Origin: Bacteroidota bacterium | GTDB taxonomy: Bacteria > Bacteroidota > Bacteroidia > Bacteroidales > VadinHA17 | Reading direction: 5' to 3' | Length of the DNA stretch: 16,367 nucleotides | Assembly: GCA_030631445.1 (NCBI GenBank) | Contig: DAOVLD010000013.1 | Location: 1-16,367 of the forward strand | Part shown: piece after piece, positions 1-6,921 of the stretch | Layout of the letters: each line of letters opens with the position of its first letter | Position numbering within the stretch: the stretch's first letter is position 1 | Made by a program: the position numbers and the translations under genes | Notes under the pieces: generated by a model | Told to the model about the DNA's origin: nothing | What the model saw: only the letters and a program-made list of their open reading frames with translations | Databases searched by the model: none

Positions 1-382
1 AAGCAATAATTCGATTGTTATAGAAGAGATGGAGAATATATACGGAAATAAATATGAAATAAAAAAAGGAGAGAAGAAAAATGAAATAATTATTAGTGAA
101 AAGGGGGGCAAAGCGACTAAAAATAAAAGGTTTACTATAGGAGTAGATAATTACAATATTGTTGAATACATAGAAGAAAACGAAAAAAATGAAATGCTGA
201 AAGTTAATTATTTAAATTGGATTGATATTGGGAAAATAAAATTTCCAAAAGAGCTAAAAATTGAAATACATAAAAACGGTGAGAAAAGGATATCAATAAT
301 AAAGTATGAGAGAATAGAAATTGATGGAAAGATGAATACTAAATTCAGAATACCTGATGGGTATAAAGTGATAAAATTATGA
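1..382 (+). CDS. DUF4292-family lipoprotein, C-terminal part (5' end outside window)
   Basis: The reading frame is already open at base 2, so this is the last ~126 codons of a longer gene; the ATG at 29 is internal. The visible part is rich in Lys, Ile and Glu and reads as alternating beta strands. It ends in a segment like FRIPDGYKVIKL, which resembles the conserved C-terminus of DUF4292 proteins (about 250 residues, usually lipoproteins with a LolA/LolB-like fold). In Bacteroidota such a gene commonly sits directly before an EnvC-type peptidase gene, as here. The stop codon overlaps the next start (ATGA, 379-382), so the two genes are probably translationally coupled. Function is unknown; an outer-membrane or periplasmic role is inferred from the family. 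The signal peptide and lipobox lie outside the window and cannot be checked. Confidence 0.7.
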   Translation, partial: SNNSIVIEEMENIYGNKYEIKKGEKKNEIIISEKGGKATKNKRFTIGVDNYNIVEYIEENEKNEMLKVNYLNWIDIGKIKFPKELKIEIHKNGEKRISIIKYERIEIDGKMNTKFRIPDGYKVIKL

Positions 383-1587
383 TTTGGAAAAAGGATAGTA
401 GATTTTGGGGAATGTTGTTGATATTATGGATCATAATGTTTGGGGGGGAATGTTTGTGCCAAACGAGAAAAGAACTTGAAGAAGAAAGAACGAAAACAAT
501 GAGGGAGATAGAATTAACAAATTTAATACTCAAAAGAACTGAAAAATCGAGAAAACAATCATTAAATCAGTTAATAATACTAAGACGAAAAATTGAAAAC
601 AGGAACAAATATGTAAATACACTGGAAGCGGAAATTGTTTTGGTTGATAAAAAGATCAAAGAAAATAGCTGGGTAATGAATTCCCTGGAAAATGATTTAA
701 AGAGAATAAAAAAAGAATATGAAAAAATAATTATTGGTAGCTATAAGAAATCTAGGAATCAGGATAATATTATATATTTTTTGGCGTCAAAGAATTATGG
801 ACAGGCATATAGAAGAATAAAGTATTATCAGCAATATGCAGCATATAGAAAAAGACAGGCAAAGAAAATTATAGCAATAAATAAAGTTCTGGAAATAAAG
901 GAAGTTGAAATGGAAATGGAAAGAGATAAAAAGCAAGATCTTTTAAGAATTATTCAAGCAGAAAAGAAAAAACTGAGTGAAGAAAAAGAAATAAAAAACA
1001 GGATGGTTATAAGCCTTGCGAAAAAGGGAAAAAAACTTAGGAGTGAGATAAAGACAAGAGAAAGAATTTCAAGAGAGCTGGAGAAAGAAATAGCAAGAAT
1101 AATTGAAGAAGAAAGAGAAAGAGAAAAAGGAAAAGGAATGTTGAAATTAACACCGGAAGAAGAAATTATTGCAATAAATTTTTCAAGTAATAAAGGAAAA
1201 CTTCCATGGCCGACAGAAAGAGGTGTTATAATTGAAAAATTTGGAGAACATATGCATCCGGTATTAAAAAATGTAAAAATAAACAATAACGGTATTGACA
1301 TTGCAACGATTGAAAAAGCGGAAATTAGGTCAATATTTGATGGAGAGGTAAGAAAAATAGTAGCAATAAAAGGCGCAAATAATACTGTATTGATAAAACA
1401 TGGTAATTTCTTTTCTGTATATCAGAATTTGGTTGAAGTAAATGTAAAAAAGGGGGATAAAGTAAAAATAAAACAAAAAATTGGAATAGTGTATTCTAAT
1501 AAAGAATCAGAGAGAGACAATGTGATTCATTTGGAAATATGGGAAAACAATGTTAAGATGAATCCTGAAACGTGGATTGCAAAATAA
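379..1587 (+). CDS. EnvC-like murein hydrolase activator (coiled coil + degenerate M23/LytM domain)
   Basis: 402 residues. Residues 1-28 look like a signal peptide: basic start, hydrophobic stretch at 10-21, likely signal peptidase I cleavage near the CLCQ segment, with no good lipobox. Residues 30-255 are highly charged (Lys/Glu/Arg) and predicted coiled coil. Residues ~275-402 form an M23/LytM domain. The zinc-site residues are degenerate: the HxxxD position reads N303-N-G-I-D307, and the first His of the HxH motif is Val382, with only H384 kept; H341 in HGN remains. As for E. coli EnvC and NlpD, this predicts an activator of cell-wall amidases rather than an active endopeptidase, acting in the periplasm at division. 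It overlaps the DUF4292 gene by 4 bp and precedes an RsbW-like gene. Arg codons are almost all AGA/AGG. Confidence 0.85.
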   Translation: MIWKKDSRFWGMLLILWIIMFGGECLCQTRKELEEERTKTMREIELTNLILKRTEKSRKQSLNQLIILRRKIENRNKYVNTLEAEIVLVDKKIKENSWVMNSLENDLKRIKKEYEKIIIGSYKKSRNQDNIIYFLASKNYGQAYRRIKYYQQYAAYRKRQAKKIIAINKVLEIKEVEMEMERDKKQDLLRIIQAEKKKLSEEKEIKNRMVISLAKKGKKLRSEIKTRERISRELEKEIARIIEEEREREKGKGMLKLTPEEEIIAINFSSNKGKLPWPTERGVIIEKFGEHMHPVLKNVKINNNGIDIATIEKAEIRSIFDGEVRKIVAIKGANNTVLIKHGNFFSVYQNLVEVNVKKGDKVKIKQKIGIVYSNKESERDNVIHLEIWENNVKMNPETWIAK

Positions 1588-1653
1588 AATGGTAAATTGT
1601 AACCTGAAAAGGAAAAAGAAAGTATAAAGAAAAGGGAGAAAATAAAATACAAA

Positions 1654-2049
1654 ATGAGAAACGTCGTTAAAATAGCATCAAAACAGGAAAACCTGAGAGA
1701 AATAGAGAAATTAGTAGATGAATTTAACGAAATCGAGGAATTAGATGAGAGTCTGTATGGGAAGGTAATGCTTGCGACAATAGAAGCGGCAAATAATGCA
1801 ATAGTACATGGAAACAAGCTTGATCCGGAGAAAAAAGTTAAAGTGGAAATAATAAAAAGAAAAGAAAGAATTGAAATTTATATTGAAGACCAGGGAAATG
1901 GATTTGATTATATGAGAATTCCGGATCCGACAGCACCGGAAAACATTGAAAATATTCACGGAAGAGGTGTTTTTTTAATGAAACAGTTGTCAGATGAAGT
2001 AAATTTTTATAAAAATGGAACTAAAGTGCAAATACTATTTAAAATATAG
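1654..2049 (+). CDS. RsbW-like anti-sigma-factor-type ATP-binding protein (HATPase_c)
   Basis: 131 residues, a stand-alone GHKL ATPase domain. The N box is EAANNAIVHGN (residues 44-54), the G1 box is DQGNGFD (79-85) and the G2 box GRGVFLM (103-109). There is no dimerisation/phosphoacceptor domain or membrane segment, so it is not a sensor kinase. The size and box arrangement fit the RsbW/SpoIIAB family of serine kinases and anti-sigma factors. The protein is presumably cytoplasmic. The partner (anti-anti-sigma protein or sigma factor) is not in the window, so the target is unknown. It follows the EnvC-like gene by 66 bp in the same orientation and likely shares its transcript. This position between envC-like and ybeY genes is recurrent in Bacteroidota. 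The start at 1654 places the first beta strand directly after the ATG; no clear Shine-Dalgarno at normal spacing. Confidence 0.8.
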   Translation: MRNVVKIASKQENLREIEKLVDEFNEIEELDESLYGKVMLATIEAANNAIVHGNKLDPEKKVKVEIIKRKERIEIYIEDQGNGFDYMRIPDPTAPENIENIHGRGVFLMKQLSDEVNFYKNGTKVQILFKI

Positions 2050-2336
2050 TTAGTAAAGTAAGTTGAGTAGTTGAGTAAGGAGGAGAAGAAGTAAGGAGTA
2101 ATAAGTAATGAGGAGAAAATAAAATAGATTCTGGATTGCCGTCCGCTTTAGCTAAGGAATTCATAATCAGCAATACAGCTAAGGCAAAAAAAGGTGAAAT
2201 GAGAGACAAATAGGTCGGCAGGGTAAATGGTTTAATGATTTTGAATTTTAGGCACTTTAAACTTAAGACGCTTTAGACATTTCTTTTATTAGACATTACA
2301 AACATAAGGTACTGAATAGCTGCAAAATATAAATTA
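2050..2336. other. Intergenic region with purine-rich repeats and remnant of a palindromic repeat
   Basis: No gene is seen. Bases 2050-2125 carry a purine-rich, loosely repetitive run built from units like GAGTAAGGA and AGTAATAAG, on the sense strand of the preceding gene. Bases ~2135-2185 contain AGCTAAGG twice (2150-2157 and 2177-2184), the first within the palindrome TTAGCTAA (2148-2155). This looks like a decayed copy of a palindromic intergenic repeat. The rest (2190-2336) is AT-rich and unstructured by eye. No convincing promoter was found for ybeY. Confidence 0.5.
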
Positions 2337-2750
2337 ATGGAAATTTTTTTTCATAACGAAAATGTTAAAATTGAAGTAAAAGAAAAAGAGAGAATAAGGA
2401 AATGGATAGAGGATACAATAAAAAGTGAAGGAAAAAGAGGAGAAACAATAAATATAATTCTTACAAGCAATAGTAAAATACTGTATTTAAATAAAAAGTA
2501 TCTGAAAAGAAACTATATGACAGATATTATTGCTTTCAATTATAACAGAGAGAACATTATATCAGGAGACCTATATCTAAATCCAGGTACAATTAAGAAA
2601 AATGCGAAAAAATATAAAACAATATTTGCAGAAGAAATTAATAGGGTTATTATTCATGGAGTTCTGCACCTGATTGGTTATAATGATAAGAAAGAGGAGG
2701 AGAAAAAAGTAATGAGAGAAAAGGAGAATTTTTACCTGGATAAATTTTAG
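2337..2750 (+). CDS. ybeY: Endoribonuclease YbeY (rRNA maturation factor)
   Basis: 137 residues, near the usual 140-155. YbeY is a metal-dependent single-strand endoribonuclease involved in 16S rRNA 3'-end maturation and ribosome quality control. Visible motifs are TDIIAF (62-67, the TDVLSF-type strand), SGDLYL (76-81), and the metal-site helix HGVLHLIGYND (107-117) followed by ExxxxMRxKE. The canonical site is HxxxHxxxxxH; here the third ligand position is Asp117. I recall Asp at this place in other Bacteroidota YbeY proteins, so this is probably a lineage variant, not loss of function. It sits 131 bp before mnmG in the same direction, a common pairing in this phylum. No clear Shine-Dalgarno; the start was chosen because the usual N-terminal beta strand begins at MEIFF. 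Confidence 0.88.
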   Translation: MEIFFHNENVKIEVKEKERIRKWIEDTIKSEGKRGETINIILTSNSKILYLNKKYLKRNYMTDIIAFNYNRENIISGDLYLNPGTIKKNAKKYKTIFAEEINRVIIHGVLHLIGYNDKKEEEKKVMREKENFYLDKF

Positions 2751-2881
2751 ACATTTCCTGAGCTTACCTATAGAAGAAAAGAATAAATTTGTAAATAGTT
2801 AATAAGGCACTGTTTGTAACAGATGCTTTTAATTGATTTTAGCTGGTTATTATTAGGCAGTAAGAATAATAATATTGGATA

Positions 2882-4753
2882 ATGAAAGAATATGATGTAA
2901 TTGTTATTGGAGCGGGACATGCTGGTTGTGAGGCAGCAGCAGCAGCAGCAAATATGGGTTCTGAGGTATTGCTAATTACAATGGATATGACAAAAATTGC
3001 AGAAATGTCATGCAATCCGGCTATGGGAGGGATTGCAAAGGGACAGATAATTAGGGAGATAGATGCTTTGGGAGGGTATAGTGGAATTGTAACTGATGAA
3101 AGTATGATACAGTTCCGAATGCTTAATAGATCAAAAGGACCGGCAATGTGGAGCCCAAGGGCACAAAACGATAGAATGAAATTTACAAAAATTTGGAGGG
3201 AGAAACTTGAAAAAATTGAGAACCTGGATTTTTGGCAGGATACGGTAGAAAAAATTATAATAAAAAATAAAAAATCGGTTGGCGTAAAGACAAATATGGG
3301 AACAGCAATAAAAGGGAAAAGTGTTATTATTACAAGCGGGACGTTTATGAATGGAATTATGTATGTTGGGAAAATGCGGAATAAAGGAGGAAGGGCCTCA
3401 GAACCTGCATCATATGGATTATCAAAGCAATTAATGAAAATTGGTTTTGAGGTTGGAAGAATGAAAACCGGAACGCCGGCAAGAATTGATGGAAGAACGA
3501 TAAATTTTAAAAAATTAAAGGAGCAAAAAGGAGACGGGGAAGGGAAATGTTTTTCATTTATGAATGATAAGGTTATTATAGGAAATGAAAAAAGCTGCTT
3601 TATTACATATACAAACAAGGAAGTTCATAATATTCTTAATAGAGGTCTTATAGATTCGCCTTTATATGATGGTACAATCAAAAGTATTGGACCAAGATAT
3701 TGTCCGAGTATAGAAGGAAAAATAGTAACATTTGAGGGGAAAGATATGCATCAGTTATTCCTTGAACCGGAAGGAGAAAATACTGTAGAATATTATATTA
3801 ACGGGTTTTCGTCCAGTTTATCAGTGGAAATACAATATGAAGCACTGAAAAAAATCGAAGGAATGGAAGAAGTTAAAATATTCAGACCAGGATATGCAAT
3901 AGAATATGATTACTTACCGCCAACACAAATAAAACATACACTGGAGACGAAAAGAATAGAGAACCTCTATTTTGCCGGACAGGTAAACGGAACAACAGGA
4001 TATGAAGAAGCTGGTGCACAGGGATTAATGGCTGGAATAAATGCTCATTTAAAGTTAAATAACAAAGAAGAAATAATACTTAACCGTAACGAAGCTTATA
4101 TAGGTGTACTTATTGACGACCTTATTACAAAGGGAGTTGATGAACCATACAGAATGTTTACATCAAGAGCAGAGTACAGAATTTTGTTAAGACAAGATAA
4201 TGCTGATAAAAGACTTACGGATATAGGATATAAAATTGGGTTGGCATCTGAAGAAAGAATGGAAAAAGTAAGGAAAAAGTATAAAGAAAGAGATAAAATA
4301 ATTGAATGGATTAAAAAGGAATCAATAAGACCGGAAGAAATAAACAGGATATTGGAAAGGCTTGGAACAAGAAAAATTAAGCAAAGCAGAAAACTGGATC
4401 AAATACTATTGAGACCGGAAATTAAAATTAAAGACCTGGAAAAAGGATTGGAGAAAGTGAAAAAGAAATTTGATGAAATAAGTGTAATGAAAGAGGAGAT
4501 ACTGGAATCAGCAGAAATTGAGATTAAGTATAAAGGTTATATTGAAAGGGAAGAAAAAATTGCAAAAAAAATACAAAGACTGGAAAATATAAAAATAAAA
4601 GAAAAAATTAATTATGAGGAAATATTATCAATATCAACAGAAGGCAGGCAAAAGCTTTCGAAAATAAGACCGGAAACAATTGGGCAGGCATCAAGAATTA
4701 GCGGAGTTTCTCCTTCAGATATTAATGTATTGCTTGTGTATATGGGAAGATAG
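2882..4753 (+). CDS. mnmG: tRNA uridine-5-carboxymethylaminomethyl(34) synthesis enzyme MnmG (GidA)
   Basis: 623 residues, full length. With MnmE, MnmG installs the 5-carboxymethylaminomethyl group on wobble U34 of tRNAs, using FAD and a folate C1 donor. The FAD-binding motif GAGHAG is at 10-15. Other family blocks are CNPAMGG (44-50), GPAMWSPRAQNDR (86-98), GGRASEPASYG (169-179), GRMKTGTPARIDG (192-204), GPRYCPSIE (270-278) with Cys273, and GQVNGTTGYEEAGAQG (366-381). The C-terminal helical domain keeps IGQASRISGV. One oddity: the usually invariant Asp after PSIE is Gly279. A Bacteroidota-like -7 element, TAAATTTG (2784-2791), lies ~90 bp upstream, but no good -33 accompanies it. Codon use is strongly A-biased. 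It is followed by the parS-like pair. Confidence 0.97.
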   Translation: MKEYDVIVIGAGHAGCEAAAAAANMGSEVLLITMDMTKIAEMSCNPAMGGIAKGQIIREIDALGGYSGIVTDESMIQFRMLNRSKGPAMWSPRAQNDRMKFTKIWREKLEKIENLDFWQDTVEKIIIKNKKSVGVKTNMGTAIKGKSVIITSGTFMNGIMYVGKMRNKGGRASEPASYGLSKQLMKIGFEVGRMKTGTPARIDGRTINFKKLKEQKGDGEGKCFSFMNDKVIIGNEKSCFITYTNKEVHNILNRGLIDSPLYDGTIKSIGPRYCPSIEGKIVTFEGKDMHQLFLEPEGENTVEYYINGFSSSLSVEIQYEALKKIEGMEEVKIFRPGYAIEYDYLPPTQIKHTLETKRIENLYFAGQVNGTTGYEEAGAQGLMAGINAHLKLNNKEEIILNRNEAYIGVLIDDLITKGVDEPYRMFTSRAEYRILLRQDNADKRLTDIGYKIGLASEERMEKVRKKYKERDKIIEWIKKESIRPEEINRILERLGTRKIKQSRKLDQILLRPEIKIKDLEKGLEKVKKKFDEISVMKEEILESAEIEIKYKGYIEREEKIAKKIQRLENIKIKEKINYEEILSISTEGRQKLSKIRPETIGQASRISGVSPSDINVLLVYMGR

Positions 4754-4754
4754 G

Positions 4755-4830
4755 AAAGTTAAAAGTTATAAAGTTGAAAGTTGAAAGGGAAGAAAGAAGA
4801 ATAGAAGAAGCAATGGGAAGATGAAATGAT
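4755..4830 (+). repeat. Purine-rich heptamer repeats after mnmG
   Basis: Just after the mnmG stop there is a degenerate 7-bp repeat of the GTTGAAA/GTTAAAA type. The segment AAGTTGAAAGTTGAAAG (4771-4787) recurs exactly at 11077-11093, after the arsR-type gene. The run is nearly pyrimidine-free apart from the T of each GTT. It is complementary in type to the TTTTAAC repeats at 4906-4933, so the RNA could fold into a large stem enclosing the first parS-like palindrome. Confidence 0.6.
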
Positions 4831-4865
4831 GGGGCGACAGGACGACATGGCGAAAATTCTCCATT

Positions 4866-4881
4866 TGTTCCACGTGGAACA
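4866..4881. promoter_or_regulatory. parS: parS-like ParB-binding palindrome, copy 1
   Basis: TGTTCCACGTGGAACA is a perfect 16-bp palindrome matching the chromosomal parS consensus (TGTTYCACGTGRAACA type). parS sites are bound by ParB (Spo0J), which loads SMC condensin and organises the replication-origin region. It lies in the mnmG-ade gap, outside coding sequence. parA and parB are not in the window. The match is visible directly; ParB binding is inferred. Confidence 0.85.
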
Positions 4882-4884
4882 TGT

Positions 4885-4916
4885 TTTGGTTTTAGTAAAT
4901 AAGTATTTTAACTTTT
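4885..4916 (+). promoter_or_regulatory. Candidate Bacteroidota-type promoter for ade
   Basis: TTTG (4885-4888) is followed after 20 bp by TAACTTTT (4909-4916), against the known consensus TTTG-N19-21-TAnnTTTG; only the last base of the -7 element differs. The -7 element falls inside the TTTTAAC tandem repeat, which offers the same TAACTTTT every 7 bp, so the exact register is uncertain. The predicted start (~4923) would put the second parS-like site in the 5' leader of ade. Confidence 0.4.
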
Positions 4917-4933
4917 AACTTTTAACTTTTAAC
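4906..4933. repeat. Tandem heptamer (TTTTAAC) x4
   Basis: Four perfect head-to-tail copies of TTTTAAC occupy 4906-4933, followed by a partial fifth. They lie between the two parS-like palindromes and just before ade. The complementary purine version (AAGTTAAAAGTTA) lies at ~4756-4769. Confidence 0.9.
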
Positions 4934-4940
4934 TTCATTG

Positions 4941-4956
4941 TGTTCCACGTGGAACA
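4941..4956. promoter_or_regulatory. parS: parS-like ParB-binding palindrome, copy 2
   Basis: A second, identical TGTTCCACGTGGAACA lies exactly 75 bp downstream of the first and ends 13 bp before the ade start codon. Two identical 16-bp palindromes of this specific sequence in 91 bp of AT-rich DNA are very unlikely by chance. ParB bound here would overlap the ade leader, so an effect on ade expression is possible. Confidence 0.85.
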
Positions 4957-4969
4957 TTATTAATATAGC

Positions 4970-6607
4970 ATGAAAGAAAAAAAATATTTATTATTTGGGA
5001 AATTAGTTGATCCGGTAAACAGAACGATATTAAATGCAGGTGTTTCTGTGGAAAACGGGAAAATAACAAAAATAGAGTCTGTTAAAGAGCAAATGGGGAA
5101 ATATATTTTGCCTGGTTTTATTGATGCCCATGTACATATTGAAAGCTCAATGCTTACTCCGGGTGAGTTTGCCCGATTGGCAGTCAGACACGGAACAATT
5201 GCAACAGTGTCCGACCCACACGAAATTGCAAATGTATGCGGGAAAGAAGGGTTGAATTTTATGATTGAGGATGGGAAAAAAGTGCCGTTGAAATTTCATT
5301 TCGGGGTGCCGTCATGTGTACCGGCTACAGGTTTTGAAACATCAGGTGCAACTCTGAATGCTGAAATTGTTGGTGAGCTGTTAAAAAGCGATGATTATTT
5401 ATTCCTGGCAGAGATGATGAACTTCCCGGGGGTAATAGATGATGATACGGAGGTTTGGGGAAAGATAAGATCTGCAATGAAATTCAATAAACCCATTGAT
5501 GGACATGCGCCGGGAGTTACTGGTGAAAGATTAAAGAAATATGTTAGTGCAAACATATCTACTGATCACGAATGTGCAACCATTGATGAAGCTATTGAAA
5601 AAATTGAGAATGGAATTAAAATACAGATAAGGGAAGGTAGTGCAGCAAAAAACTTTAATGTTCTCTGTTCTTTAATAAAAAAGTATCCTGAAAAGGTTAT
5701 GTTATGTACTGATGATTGTCATCCTGACGATCTGGTGAAAGGACATATTAACCTGCTTATTAAAAGAGGTCTTGAAAAGGGGATTGACCTATTTGACTTG
5801 CTAACGGCTGCTTGTGTAAATCCGGTTAAACATTACAATCTGAATATAGGATTACTGCAAACCGGGGATCCTGCAGACTTCATTATTGTTGATAATCTTG
5901 ATAATCTTAATGTCCTGGAAACTTATATTAACGGGGAAAAAGTATATGATAAAGAGGAAACTTTATTTGAATACAAAACAGGTAAACCGGTTAATAATTT
6001 CAAAAAGAAGAAAATATCGGGGAAAGACCTGCTGGTAAAAGACAATAGGAAGAATATTAGGGTTGTAAAATGTTTTGACGGACAGTTATTTACAGGCTCA
6101 ACAGTTGTAAAACCGAATACCCTGAATGGGCGCGTAATTCCGGATGTTGAAAATGATATATTGAAACTGGTTGTAGTAAACCGTTACAATAATTCTGAAC
6201 CTGCAATTGGATTTATTCATGGCATTGGATTTAAAGATGGTGCTGTGGCTCAAAGCATTGCTCATGACAGTCATAATATTATTGCTGTAGGAACAAATGA
6301 TAAAGATCTGCTAAAAGCTATAAATACAGTAATTTCTTTAAAAGGTGGTATTGCAATTAGTTATAAAGGGAATATTAATCAACTACCACTTGAAATTGCT
6401 GGTTTAATGTCCTCGGAAAGAGGAGAGAAAACAGCCTCCGGGTATGCCGAACTTAACGAACTGGCAAAATCTCTGGGGTCTTCATTCAAATCTCCCTTAA
6501 TGACACTCTCGTTTATGGCTCTTCTTGTAATTCCTGAATTAAAACTGAGCGATAAAGGTCTTTTTGATGTTAACGCCTTTTCCCCGGTATCACTGTTTGT
6601 GGAATAA
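4970..6607 (+). CDS. ade: Adenine deaminase
   Basis: 545 residues, typical for the bacterial AdeC/Ade family of the amidohydrolase superfamily. The enzyme converts adenine to hypoxanthine and ammonia in purine salvage, using Mn/Fe, in the cytoplasm. Motifs: metal-binding HVHIES at 54-59 in GFIDAHVHIESSML, SDPHEIANV (81-89), GHAPG (178-182), STDHEC (197-202), REGSAAKN (221-228) and CTDDCHPDD (246-254). ADFIIVDNL (~302-310) closes the barrel-adjacent composite domain. The C-terminal ~150 residues, with GFIHGIGFKDGAVAQSIAHDSHN, are the adenine-deaminase-specific domain. The start at 4970 fits the N-terminal strand; no Shine-Dalgarno. It sits between mnmG and uvrC, where I recall apt (adenine phosphoribosyltransferase) in Bacteroides. 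Its codons are less purine-biased than those of mnmG. Confidence 0.95.
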   Translation: MKEKKYLLFGKLVDPVNRTILNAGVSVENGKITKIESVKEQMGKYILPGFIDAHVHIESSMLTPGEFARLAVRHGTIATVSDPHEIANVCGKEGLNFMIEDGKKVPLKFHFGVPSCVPATGFETSGATLNAEIVGELLKSDDYLFLAEMMNFPGVIDDDTEVWGKIRSAMKFNKPIDGHAPGVTGERLKKYVSANISTDHECATIDEAIEKIENGIKIQIREGSAAKNFNVLCSLIKKYPEKVMLCTDDCHPDDLVKGHINLLIKRGLEKGIDLFDLLTAACVNPVKHYNLNIGLLQTGDPADFIIVDNLDNLNVLETYINGEKVYDKEETLFEYKTGKPVNNFKKKKISGKDLLVKDNRKNIRVVKCFDGQLFTGSTVVKPNTLNGRVIPDVENDILKLVVVNRYNNSEPAIGFIHGIGFKDGAVAQSIAHDSHNIIAVGTNDKDLLKAINTVISLKGGIAISYKGNINQLPLEIAGLMSSERGEKTASGYAELNELAKSLGSSFKSPLMTLSFMALLVIPELKLSDKGLFDVNAFSPVSLFVE

Positions 6608-6690
6608 AGAGCAGAGGGCAAAGAGCGAAGAGCAAAGATATTATTTTTTCTTCTCACAAGACTATTTCAAAAAAAGGTAATACGGTTCTT

Positions 6691-6790
6691 TTCTTTGTGG
6701 AACTCTGTGTATCCTTTGTTATCCTTTGTGTAATAACCAATTAAGAGCTAGCCACAGAGAAACACAAAGAAGTTACAAAGAGTCACAAAG
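6691..6790. repeat. Imperfect inverted repeat of CTTTGTG / CACAAAG units
   Basis: The left arm (6691-6730) carries CTTTGTGG, CTCTGTGT, CTTTGTT and CTTTGTG. The right arm (6751-6790) carries CCACAGAG, CACAAAG, TACAAAG and CACAAAG. The arms are separated by 20 bp containing TAATAACCAATTAAGAGCTA. Each arm is a short tandem array with ~10-bp period, and the two face each other, so a cruciform or RNA hairpin is possible. I recall similar CTTTGTG/CTCTGTGG repeats in intergenic DNA of unrelated bacteria. Confidence 0.7.
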
Positions 6791-6873
6791 GCTTTTCAGA
6801 CTGAGTTCAATCTTCAAACCTTTAACTCTTTACATTACAGCACTGCATCACAATTTCTTAACTATTTTACTCC

Positions 6874-6921
6874 TAAACTTCTAAACTTCTAAACTTCTCA
6901 ACTTATAAACTATTCAACACC
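6874..6921. repeat. Tandem octamer (TAAACTTC), three perfect and three decayed copies
   Basis: Perfect TAAACTTC copies occupy 6874-6881, 6882-6889 and 6890-6897. TCAACTTA, TAAACTAT and TCAACACC continue the same 8-bp phase to 6921, and pyrimidine-rich CACCTCATTACTCC-like sequence follows. It sits upstream of uvrC and is pyrimidine-rich on the sense strand. Confidence 0.85.

Noticed and set aside
954..1301. Antisense open frame rich in Ser/Phe/Leu within the EnvC-like gene
   Set aside because: It is the complement of the Lys/Glu coiled-coil region, open only because of codon bias.
2839..3618. 259-codon open frame antisense to mnmG
   Set aside because: It is a shadow of the strongly purine-biased mnmG coding sequence; the translation is low-complexity hydrophobic with no family match.
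6691..6897. Possible CRISPR array from repeated CTTTGTG and TAAACTTC units
   Set aside because: Units are 7-10 bp with no unique spacers of regular length, and there are no cas genes.
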